This document shows, piece by piece, positions 7,011-14,055 of a DNA stretch of 20,540 bases. The notes below the pieces were generated by a model. The model did no database searches, had not been told where the DNA came from, and saw only the letters and a program-made list of their open reading frames with translations. The translations under genes and the position numbers were made by a program. Location: assembly GCA_910585895.1 (NCBI GenBank), contig CAJUHY010000042.1, forward strand, positions 1-20,540, read 5' to 3'. The number at the start of each line of letters is the position of its first letter. Position 1 is the stretch's first letter. The stretch is from an uncultured Lachnospiraceae bacterium (GTDB lineage Bacteria; Bacillota; Clostridia; Lachnospirales; Lachnospiraceae).

Positions 7011-8459
7011 CTATTCCCGATGCATGGAAAAGCTATCCATATCATATTCCTCAAGATTCTCATGAATTTCACGGTTATCTGCCTGCTGAATCAGCTCATC
7101 CCTGTCTTTCTTAAACTTCATCTGGTCCTTGAATGCACTTGGTCCGCCGACACAGCCGCCATCGCAAATCATACCTTCCACAAAATCTTCCGGAAGCTTC
7201 GCTGCTCTAAGAAGAAGAAGCGCTTTCTTACACTCTGCCGCGCCATTTGCTCTGCATACCTTGGCATCGATTTCCTCTCCAGTCTCTTTCAAGCTCTGCA
7301 GAACAGCCTCCGTAACACCGCCGGAGTTAGCAAAACGCTTACCATAAGTAGATGAAATCTGGTCATCATTACCGCATGGCTGCAAGGCAATGCCTTTGGC
7401 ACGCATGATGGCACGAAGTTCACTATAGGTCAATACATAATCTGCATTGCCCGGAATCTTCTGGTCTACGACTTCCGATTTCTTAGCAAGGCAGGGTCCA
7501 ACAAACACGGTCACAGCATCCGGTTCTTTCGCTTTAATCAGACGAGATACCGCGCACATCGGCGAAACAGTGGTAGATACACATTCTGCCAGCTGCGGAT
7601 AATGCAGGCGCACCATATTGACAAATGCCGGACAGCAGGAAGTTACTTTCTTCTTACCTTCCTTATACGCTTCTGCCCACTCTTCTGCTTCATAGGCTGC
7701 TGTCATGTCACCGCCAAGACCTACATCATAAAAATCATCAAAGCCTAACTCTTTCATGGCATTCTTCCAGCTTGCCATCGTAATATCCCTGCCAAACTGT
7801 CCCTCCGTTGCCGGCGCTGCCATAGCATAAACTTTCTTGCCTGATTTCAAGGCCTCTATGACATTAACTATGTATGTCTTAGAACCAATCGCCCCAAACG
7901 GACAGCTATGGATACATTTGCCGCAGCGAATACATTTTTCTTTGTCAATAATGGAAATTCCATGCTCATCATATGTAATGGCATCCACCGGACAGCTGTA
8001 TTTACAGGGTCTCTTCAAATGCGCAATTGCATTATACGGACAGGCATCCGCACATTTTCCGCATTCCTTACACTTGGAAGCATCAATATGGGAACGGTGG
8101 CGCCCCATGCGGATTGCTCCAAAATTACAAGCGTTAATACATGCCTTACCAATACAGTTCTGGCAGTTCTCAGTAACTGTGTAACTGGAAATCGGACAGT
8201 CCTCACAGGCAGAACTGATAACCTGTATAACATTGCCGTCATCCTCTACACCTGGCGCTTTACCCTCAGCAAGGCGCACTCTCTGACGAATGATTTCTCT
8301 CTCTTTGTAAATACAGCAGCGGAATTGAGGATTGGGACCCGGAATCAACTCCATCGCAATATGGTCTCTTCCAGATTCTAACTGCCCCTCAAATGCCAGC
8401 TTTGCCACTTCATAAAGTACATCATGTTTGATTCTGATTACATTTTCATCTGCATACAT
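7011..8459 (-). CDS. Group B [FeFe] hydrogenase (stand-alone, multi-[4Fe-4S])
   Basis: This 482-residue protein carries the three H-cluster signatures of [FeFe] hydrogenases. They are L1 TSCCPA (273-278), L2 GPCLAKKSE (321-329) and L3 EGMICDGGCVGG (428-439), so the four cluster cysteines (275, 323, 432, 436) and the proton-relay cysteine 276 are all present. In front is a ferredoxin-like part with cysteine sets at 99/102/107/111, 130/133/136/140, 152/156 and 176/179/182/186, enough for at least three [4Fe-4S] clusters. L1 with Phe after TSCCPA and L2 starting GPC rather than MPC fit the group B family. The physiological role of group B enzymes (H2 evolution from ferredoxin, or uptake) is not well settled. 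The start follows GAGGTAG. No maturase genes (hydE, F, G) are in the window, and the gene looks monocistronic. Confidence 0.9.
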   Translation of the reverse strand: MYADENVIRIKHDVLYEVAKLAFEGQLESGRDHIAMELIPGPNPQFRCCIYKEREIIRQRVRLAEGKAPGVEDDGNVIQVISSACEDCPISSYTVTENCQNCIGKACINACNFGAIRMGRHRSHIDASKCKECGKCADACPYNAIAHLKRPCKYSCPVDAITYDEHGISIIDKEKCIRCGKCIHSCPFGAIGSKTYIVNVIEALKSGKKVYAMAAPATEGQFGRDITMASWKNAMKELGFDDFYDVGLGGDMTAAYEAEEWAEAYKEGKKKVTSCCPAFVNMVRLHYPQLAECVSTTVSPMCAVSRLIKAKEPDAVTVFVGPCLAKKSEVVDQKIPGNADYVLTYSELRAIMRAKGIALQPCGNDDQISSTYGKRFANSGGVTEAVLQSLKETGEEIDAKVCRANGAAECKKALLLLRAAKLPEDFVEGMICDGGCVGGPSAFKDQMKFKKDRDELIQQADNREIHENLEEYDMDSFSMHRE

Positions 8460-8491
8460 CGTATCTACCTCGCTCTTTTTTCTTTGTTAAC

Positions 8492-8520
8492 ATTTTAACA
8501 TCGTACTACCTGTCTTGCAA
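8492..8520 (-). promoter_or_regulatory. Hydrogenase gene promoter
   Basis: TTGCAA (8520-8515) and TAAAAT (8497-8492) on the minus strand are 17 bases apart. The -10 box lies about 33 bases before the start codon. Confidence 0.6.
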
Positions 8521-8563
8521 GAGAAAAATCACATCCTGCCAAATCTTTCTTCACTATTCTGCT

Positions 8564-9841
8564 CTAGTGCGTCTTACGGTTGATAAATTCCGTCTTATAC
8601 TTGGAATATACTATTTTCTGGCTGCGGTACAGCCCATAATACCCCGACAGCATATAGCTTAAGGCAATAGACAGCAGGAAATAAGGCATTCCCTCAAAGC
8701 CAAACATCTCAAAACATATCAACAGGGAAGTTATCGGGCAGTTGGTAACACCGCAGAACACCGCCCCCATGCCTGCCGCCGTGCAAAGCGAGGGCGCAAA
8801 GCCAATCATGTTCCCGAACAGGCAGCCAAAGCTCCCCCCGACCACAAAGGAGGGGACAATCTCGCCGCCCTTAAAGCCACAGCCCAATGTTACCGCCGTA
8901 AACAACATTTTCAGCAGAAATGCCCAGGGAACGTATTCATTTTCAAAACACCGCTCAATGACAGCCATTCCGGCGCCATTATAATCCTGACATTTCACAA
9001 GCAGCGTCATGATTACAATAAACGTACCTCCTGTAAATATCCGAAGATAAGGGTCTGGGAAATATTTCTTGTATAGTTTTTCTCCATAATGAAGCATGAT
9101 GCAGAACACGATGCTGACACCAGCGCAAAACATCGCAAGGATAGCAATGCGGCCTCCTGTCGCCAAGGTAAACTCCGGCAAACCTCTCAGAATAAACTGC
9201 TCCGGCATCACCCCGAAATATTCAGCAATCTCTCTTGATATCAGGGCAGAAACGACACAAGGAACCAACGCCGCATAATGCATGATACCAACGCTGACTA
9301 CTTCCATAGAAAAGATAGCCGCCGCCATCGGCGTACCAAACAGCACGGAAAATGCTGCGCTCATGCCGCACATAATCATGATATGCTGGTCCTTGTCATC
9401 AAATTTAAACAGCCGTCCCAGAGAGTTGCCGATACTTCCGCCAAACTGCAGCGCCGCGCCCTCCCGGCCTGCGGACCCGCCAAACAGATGGGTCATCACC
9501 GTGGAGATAAAAATCAACGGAGCCATTTTCAGCGGAATATTATCCCCGGAATGGATGGCGGCAAGAACCAGGTTTGTGCCAGTATCCTTCTCATCATGCA
9601 GCAGATGGTAAGCGCCCACAATCAACAGCCCGGCAAGCGGCAGCAGCAAAATCAGCACAGGATTTGCCGTGCGGGTATCGTTTGCCCAAGTCATGCAGTA
9701 ATGGAATAAGAGCCCGGCGCTGCCAATAACGATGCCTGACAGCAACGAAAATGTCAGCCACTTAAAAAAAACAAATATACTGTCCCGAAAATGACGGATA
9801 TAATAGAGAAAAGTCTCTTTCAAATCAAATTCATCTCTCAT
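8564..9841 (-). CDS. CLC family anion channel/antiporter, resembling fluoride-type CLC-F
   Basis: This 425-residue polytopic membrane protein of the CLC family has about ten or more hydrophobic segments. The conserved gate motif appears as GREGAALQFGGSIG (125-138), with the gating Glu at 127, inside THLFGGSAGREG. The helix-N motif appears as GGEIVPSFVVG (325-335). The classical GSGIP chloride motif is absent and replaced by HSGDNIPLKMAPL. These substitutions match the CLC-F branch that exports fluoride in exchange for protons, so fluoride efflux is the best guess; ordinary chloride transport is the alternative. I chose the ATG at 9841 (GGGGG 7 bases upstream) over the one at 9868, because the promoter's -10 box is so close that the longer form would be leaderless. 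No fluoride riboswitch is seen. Confidence 0.85.
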   Translation of the reverse strand: MRDEFDLKETFLYYIRHFRDSIFVFFKWLTFSLLSGIVIGSAGLLFHYCMTWANDTRTANPVLILLLPLAGLLIVGAYHLLHDEKDTGTNLVLAAIHSGDNIPLKMAPLIFISTVMTHLFGGSAGREGAALQFGGSIGNSLGRLFKFDDKDQHIMIMCGMSAAFSVLFGTPMAAAIFSMEVVSVGIMHYAALVPCVVSALISREIAEYFGVMPEQFILRGLPEFTLATGGRIAILAMFCAGVSIVFCIMLHYGEKLYKKYFPDPYLRIFTGGTFIVIMTLLVKCQDYNGAGMAVIERCFENEYVPWAFLLKMLFTAVTLGCGFKGGEIVPSFVVGGSFGCLFGNMIGFAPSLCTAAGMGAVFCGVTNCPITSLLICFEMFGFEGMPYFLLSIALSYMLSGYYGLYRSQKIVYSKYKTEFINRKTH

Positions 9842-9877
9842 ATGTAAACCCCCATATCTCTTTTGCATTTATCCACC

Positions 9878-9906
9878 ATATTATCATCCAATAAGGAAAT
9901 TGGCAA
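9878..9906 (-). promoter_or_regulatory. CLC gene promoter (divergent)
   Basis: TTGCCA (9906-9901) and TAATAT (9883-9878) are separated by 17 bases on the minus strand. The expected transcription start is near 9871, leaving about 30 bases of leader before the start at 9841. The -35 box lies 6 bases from the -35 box of the opposite promoter. Confidence 0.65.
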
Positions 9907-9911
9907 GAGGC

Positions 9912-9939
9912 TTGTAATTTTTTGCAGCAGCGTTATAAT
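9912..9939 (+). promoter_or_regulatory. Promoter of the two-component operon
   Basis: TTGTAA (9912-9917), a 16-base spacer and a perfect TATAAT (9934-9939) precede the response regulator start at 9976. It is back-to-back with the CLC promoter, so a regulator bound between 9900 and 9918 could touch both. Confidence 0.65.
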
Positions 9940-9975
9940 ATACAGAAAATACGCAAAACAAGCGGAGGAAAACAA

Positions 9976-10650
9976 ATGCGGCTATTACTGGCAGAAGATG
10001 AAAAAGACCTCTCCCGCGCCCTCACCACCATCTTGGAGCGCAGCAATTACTCCGTGGATGCAGTTTATGACGGCGAAGAGGCATTGGCATATTTAAACAG
10101 CAATAATTACGATGGGGCAATTCTTGACATTATGATGCCCAAACTAGACGGCCTCTCTGTCCTCAGGGAAATACGTCGACTGAAAAATCCCATTCCGGTA
10201 CTGCTCCTGACAGCAAAATCAGAGATTGACGACAAAGTAGAAGGATTGGATGCCGGAGCCAATGATTATCTCACCAAACCGTTTGCCGCCAAAGAATTGC
10301 TGGCACGGATACGTGCCATGACCAGGGAAAATACCGGAGCTGTCAATTCTTGTCTGCATATGGGCAACCTTACACTCGACCTTGCTTCTTATACGCTCTC
10401 CTCCCCCAGCGGCAGCTTCCGCCTTGCCAACAAGGAATTTCAGATATTGGAAACGATGATGGGCAATCCCGGACAATTAATTCCCAGTGCACGGCTGTTA
10501 GAACGAATTTGGGGATATGACAGCGAAGTGGAAATCAATGTTGTCTGGGTCTACATCTCCTATCTCCGCAAAAAACTGACCGCACTCGACGCCACCGTAC
10601 AGATTAAGGCAGCAAGAAATGCCGGCTATTTCCTGGAGGAACTTATATGA
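9976..10650 (+). CDS. OmpR/PhoB-family response regulator
   Basis: This 224-residue DNA-binding regulator is the partner of the kinase gene that overlaps its stop. The receiver domain (about 1-115) shows the acidic pair E7/D8, phospho-acceptor Asp51 in ILDIMMPKLDG, the conserved Thr in LLLTAKSE and Lys in YLTKPF. The C-terminal half is a winged helix typical of OmpR/PhoB (LANKEFQILETMM through VWVYISYLRKKL). The start at 9976 follows GGAGGA by 6 bases; an in-frame ATG at 9922 lies upstream of the -10 box and is not used. The divergent CLC gene is a plausible target, but this is inference. Confidence 0.94.
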   Translation: MRLLLAEDEKDLSRALTTILERSNYSVDAVYDGEEALAYLNSNNYDGAILDIMMPKLDGLSVLREIRRLKNPIPVLLLTAKSEIDDKVEGLDAGANDYLTKPFAAKELLARIRAMTRENTGAVNSCLHMGNLTLDLASYTLSSPSGSFRLANKEFQILETMMGNPGQLIPSARLLERIWGYDSEVEINVVWVYISYLRKKLTALDATVQIKAARNAGYFLEELI

Positions 10651-11969
10651 TTGGAAAACTGCAGAAAAAATTCATCCTGATTTCCATGCTTTCCATGATT
10701 TCGGTACTGACAGTCATCATAGGAAGTATCAACACGATAAATTACCATCGATTAGTGCAGGATGCAGAGCATATTTTGCATATCCTCGCGGAAAACAATG
10801 GGGAATTCCCCAAAAATCATTCGTTTCCCAAAGAAGCGGAACAGAAGACGCAAAACCCCCATCCCCCCAAAATTACAGACGAAAAACAGCAGGATACTCC
10901 CCCCATCCCCCGGGAACCGAAATCACATGCGATGGATATGTCGCCGGAAATGCCATATGAGACGCGCTACTTTTCTGTGCTGCTGACAGAAAATGGCACG
11001 GTTAAATCCACAAATATCAAAAGGATTGCTGCCATCGACAATGAGACAGCCTGTGAATATGCTGTTAAGGTCTGGAATATGCACAGAACTTCTGGTTTCT
11101 TGTCCTCTTACCGATATCTAAGAACGGAAACTTCCATGGGCAGTACGATTATATTTGTGGATTGCGGTCGCAGCCTCTCTACCTTTTTCGCTTTCCTTTT
11201 AAACAGCATAATCGTATCACTGCTGGGTCTTTTCTCGGTATTCCTGCTCGTACTCTTCTTCTCCAGACTGGTGATGAAACCAGTCTCAGAAAGCTACGAA
11301 AAACAACGGCAGTTCATCACCGATGCCGGGCATGAGATTAAAACCCCTCTGACCATCATCGATACCAACCGTGAGATTCTGGAAATGGAATTTGGGGAAA
11401 ATGAATGGAGCCAGAGCATCGGCAGGCAGACTTCACGGCTTACAGAACTGACGAACAGTTTAATTTACCTGTCAAGAATGGAGGAAGCCGAAAAACATCT
11501 GCAGCATACCGATTTCTGCATCTCCGATTTGGCTGTGGAGACGACAGATTCTTTTCAGGTACTTGCAGATGCCCAGGGAAAACATTTTTGCGCATCTATT
11601 GCCCCTTCCCTGACTTACCATGGCGATGAGTCTTCTATTTGCCGGCTTTTTTCCATTCTGCTGGATAATGCCATAAAATATTCCCCACCGCAGGGTTCCA
11701 TAGAAGTTACCCTGGACAAGCGGGGAAAAAATATCCGGTTTATGGTTTATAATACAGCCAGGCAGATTTCTCCAGAAAGCATTCCCCACCTTTTTGACCG
11801 CTTTTACCGCGCCGACAGTTCCCGCAATTCCGAGACCGGCGGATATGGCATTGGTTTGTCCATTGCACGTGCCGTAACCGCTGCACACAAGGGGAAAATT
11901 TCTGCTGAGAGCCCGGATGGACATTCTCTTCTGGTTACTGTGATTCTATACGCCCCTATTCTGCTGTAA
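10647..11969 (+). CDS. Membrane sensor histidine kinase
   Basis: This 440-residue kinase has a membrane segment at about 9-30, an external region (about 33-180) and a second membrane segment at about 183-210. The external region includes a very proline-rich stretch (about 54-103, with PHPPK and TPPIPREPK). The dimerisation/phospho-acceptor helix follows with His229 in DAGHEIKTPL. The ATP-binding domain shows an N-box with Asn341 (LLDNAIKYSP), an F-box (LFDRFYRAD) and a G-box (GGYGIGLSIA, 398-407). No clear HAMP domain separates membrane and kinase parts. The ATG overlaps the regulator stop as ATGA and has GGAGGA 7 bases upstream, so the two proteins are co-translated. The signal sensed is unknown. 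Confidence 0.94.
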   Translation: MIGKLQKKFILISMLSMISVLTVIIGSINTINYHRLVQDAEHILHILAENNGEFPKNHSFPKEAEQKTQNPHPPKITDEKQQDTPPIPREPKSHAMDMSPEMPYETRYFSVLLTENGTVKSTNIKRIAAIDNETACEYAVKVWNMHRTSGFLSSYRYLRTETSMGSTIIFVDCGRSLSTFFAFLLNSIIVSLLGLFSVFLLVLFFSRLVMKPVSESYEKQRQFITDAGHEIKTPLTIIDTNREILEMEFGENEWSQSIGRQTSRLTELTNSLIYLSRMEEAEKHLQHTDFCISDLAVETTDSFQVLADAQGKHFCASIAPSLTYHGDESSICRLFSILLDNAIKYSPPQGSIEVTLDKRGKNIRFMVYNTARQISPESIPHLFDRFYRADSSRNSETGGYGIGLSIARAVTAAHKGKISAESPDGHSLLVTVILYAPILL

Positions 11970-11983
11970 AGCAGAAAGGGGCG
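11951..11983 (+). terminator. Hairpin overlapping the kinase stop codon
   Basis: CGCCCC-TA-TTCTGCT and AGCAGAA-A-GGGGCG pair across a GTAA loop, so the last codons of the kinase gene form the left arm and the TAA stop lies at the loop. It is followed by CATATTTTGG, a weak T-tract. It probably ends the two-component transcript. Confidence 0.7.
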
Positions 11984-12096
11984 CATATTTTGGATAAAAA
12001 GCCGACATCAATATCCTGACTATCAGTCAATTACCTCTCTGGCGCGGCTGTTTGGTCAAGTACTATACCGTTGATTGCCCGCAGGAATTAGCGCCA

Positions 12097-12987
12097 CTAC
12101 ACATAATCCTCCAGCCTCCTGGGTCCCTCCAGCAGCTCCCGCCCAATATAAAGCATATTGTCATCCCGCACATTCACACTCCATCTGACCAGCGATATCT
12201 CACCGCACTCCACCTCCAAAGCAGTGATGCAGCGAGGATGCACACAACTTCCGTCATTAAAATAATGCCCCTCTCCCGGCCGCGGAAAGGAAGGACGGTG
12301 GGTATGGCCGGCAACCAAAATCTTTCGGCGCCCATCTGCCCACGCTGACAGCTTCCGCTCCGTCTTTTCTTTCTTCTGATAGTTTTTTGCCGCGCTGGTA
12401 GGGTCATTGCAGCCTGCCAGTTCCAGCGGCCGCCAGAGATAACGCACAAGAAACCGTGTGACTTTCCATAGAACATCATTCCACAAGTCCCCTTGATGCC
12501 CATGCACCAGAAAGAGTTCCACCCCGCTGCAGGATTCCTGCAGCCGGATTGCTTCATGCACTTTCATGTCCGGAAAAAGCTGTTTCATCTGTTTTTCCGT
12601 CTCGCAGTAATACTCATGGCAGTGGGATTTAAAATACTTTCCACAGGCTTTCTTGCGGTCATGATTTCCATAGAGCATATACAGACGCCCTCTTCTGTAG
12701 AATTCACTCATAATCCCAAACTGGTTATCGTGGGTACGCACTATTTCCTGCAGACTTCGGTTTTCCCATAATTCATCCCCATCCCCCAGCTCAATATACG
12801 TAAAATTCCGGCGGTTATAGTACTGCAGGGCTGCAAAAAACAAGTTCTGGTTTGGCTGAAAATTATCGCCCCAGTTGCCGATGCCGCGGTGGCAGTCGCT
12901 CATCAACACAATCCGGCTTCCCCGGTTTATCGGGACGCAGAGGGCATTCTCATAAGCCCTGTTTAATCTTTTTTCGGTAAGATTCAT
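12097..12987 (-). CDS. Calcineurin-like metallophosphoesterase
   Basis: This protein of about 296 residues has all five metal-binding blocks of the calcineurin-like phosphoesterase fold in order: D-x-H (MSDCHRG), GDxxD (LGDGDELW), GNHD (MLYGNHDRK), a GH block (LVHGHQGD) and GHTH (VAGHTHR). Such enzymes use two metal ions to cleave phosphomono- or diesters; the substrate here cannot be stated. There is no signal peptide, so it acts in the cytoplasm or at the inner membrane face. I chose the ATG at 12987, with GGGGGA about 10 bases upstream, over a TTG at 13008 that has its ribosome site too close. It overlaps the upstream DUF4474 gene by 38 bases, so the two are probably coupled. Confidence 0.88.
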   Translation of the reverse strand: MNLTEKRLNRAYENALCVPINRGSRIVLMSDCHRGIGNWGDNFQPNQNLFFAALQYYNRRNFTYIELGDGDELWENRSLQEIVRTHDNQFGIMSEFYRRGRLYMLYGNHDRKKACGKYFKSHCHEYYCETEKQMKQLFPDMKVHEAIRLQESCSGVELFLVHGHQGDLWNDVLWKVTRFLVRYLWRPLELAGCNDPTSAAKNYQKKEKTERKLSAWADGRRKILVAGHTHRPSFPRPGEGHYFNDGSCVHPRCITALEVECGEISLVRWSVNVRDDNMLYIGRELLEGPRRLEDYV

Positions 12988-13894
12988 GTCTCTTTTTCCC
13001 CCAGGCAATTCTCCCTGTTTTCATAATTATGCGGAAAATCCTTGGGTACGCCTGCATGAGATAGTCCAGTTTGTCAACTGTTCTCGTGAAATCTCTCGTT
13101 ACACGCTGATATATTTTGCAGTTATGGCGATTCTGCCACTGAATCCACCTGCCAAAAATCCTGCCGTATTTCGATAGCTGTTTCGTCTTCGGCTGATACA
13201 GCCGAAAACTAACCCGCTTGTACCATACACGGAAATCCTCAGGCTGATAGCCGGCATAATAGCAGCCTTCCAAGAATGCTTCCATCATGGCAAAATCAGG
13301 AAACGTCAGGGACACTTCCAACATCAGTTCCCCAGGCCAGGAAAATTGCCCCAGCGAAAAACCGGTAAGCCACCAATGACGCCGGTCACGATGGAAGATA
13401 CGCTTGCCATTTTTGTATAAAATCATAGAGATAGGAAGCTCATCCTCCTCGGAGACACACTGGTAAAACACATCCTCCGGGTCTTTCTCTTCTTCCCGCT
13501 CTTTCTCCACGTAAATCCCCACCTCCGCGCCGGTGGTGATGCCATACTGACCTTTCCATAGTTCAATCATCCATCTTCTGCCACCATATTCAAAATAAAT
13601 GGGCTCACTGTGTATTATCATATTCATAACCGGAGCCATCTCATCATACAGTTTGCCATAGCCAAACTGCCTCTGCCAGGCATTTTTCAACGAATAAACG
13701 ATATCCCTGCGCAAATCATAGGCAAAACCAAACGGCTCTAATGCCTGGTTGATATCACAAAGTTTCTCTTCATCGCTGCGCCGCCTGACACGGCATTTAG
13801 CACGTCTATGATGCTGCACTCTGAGGCAGCATAGAAGGACTATCAGCAAAAGCGCTGCTAAAACAACACCGAAAACAATCCAATTAATATGCAA
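12950..13894 (-). CDS. Membrane-anchored DUF4474 protein
   Basis: This 314-residue protein has one N-terminal membrane segment (about 5-25, IVFGVVLAALLLIVLLCC), then a basic stretch (HHRRAKCRVRRR) and a large soluble domain. The passages PFGFAYDLRRDIVYS, AWQRQFGYGKLYDE and YFEYGGRRWMIELWKGQYG are typical of the clostridial DUF4474 family, whose function is not known. The C-terminal ~80 residues are strongly basic. With basic residues after the segment, the soluble part probably faces the cytoplasm. The start appears to be TTG at 13894, supported by AGGAG and GGAG upstream and an in-frame stop shortly before. It overlaps the phosphoesterase gene, which hints at a joint role. Confidence 0.8.
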   Translation of the reverse strand: MHINWIVFGVVLAALLLIVLLCCLRVQHHRRAKCRVRRRSDEEKLCDINQALEPFGFAYDLRRDIVYSLKNAWQRQFGYGKLYDEMAPVMNMIIHSEPIYFEYGGRRWMIELWKGQYGITTGAEVGIYVEKEREEEKDPEDVFYQCVSEEDELPISMILYKNGKRIFHRDRRHWWLTGFSLGQFSWPGELMLEVSLTFPDFAMMEAFLEGCYYAGYQPEDFRVWYKRVSFRLYQPKTKQLSKYGRIFGRWIQWQNRHNCKIYQRVTRDFTRTVDKLDYLMQAYPRIFRIIMKTGRIAWGKKRHESYRKKIKQGL

Positions 13895-14055
13895 AACTCT
13901 CCATCTCCTCTCTGAAATTTATAGATACCGCTGCCCGAAACTTCTCATCATGAAGTTAAAAACAGCTACTATAATATATTCAAAAAGGTCTGGAGAGTTC
14001 TATTGTCAGCAAGCAGCGAACCGCCCACGGTTATCCGCAAACAAACCGTTTGCCA

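Noticed and set aside
9278..9709. 143-residue plus-strand reading frame opposite the CLC gene
   Set aside because: It lies wholly antisense to a well-supported membrane protein gene, is rich in His/Gln/Arg as expected for a shadow frame, and has no ribosome site I can support.
9842..9960. Possible fluoride riboswitch before the CLC gene
   Set aside because: No matching conserved core was seen and the transcribed leader is too short.
12018..12035. Short palindrome TGACT/AGTCA in the gap after the kinase gene
   Set aside because: Five bases per arm is within chance for a gap of this size and no promoter lies beside it.
13895..13918. Seven-codon upstream frame (ATG GAG AGT TTT GCA TAT TAA) before the DUF4474 gene
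   Set aside because: The only ribosome site abuts its ATG with no spacing, so translation is unlikely; the site fits the TTG start better.
13960..14055. Small hairpins after the metH stop codon (GCAAAC/GTTTGC, AACCG/CGGTT)
   Set aside because: Stems are only 5-6 bp and no T-run follows, so a terminator call is not supported.
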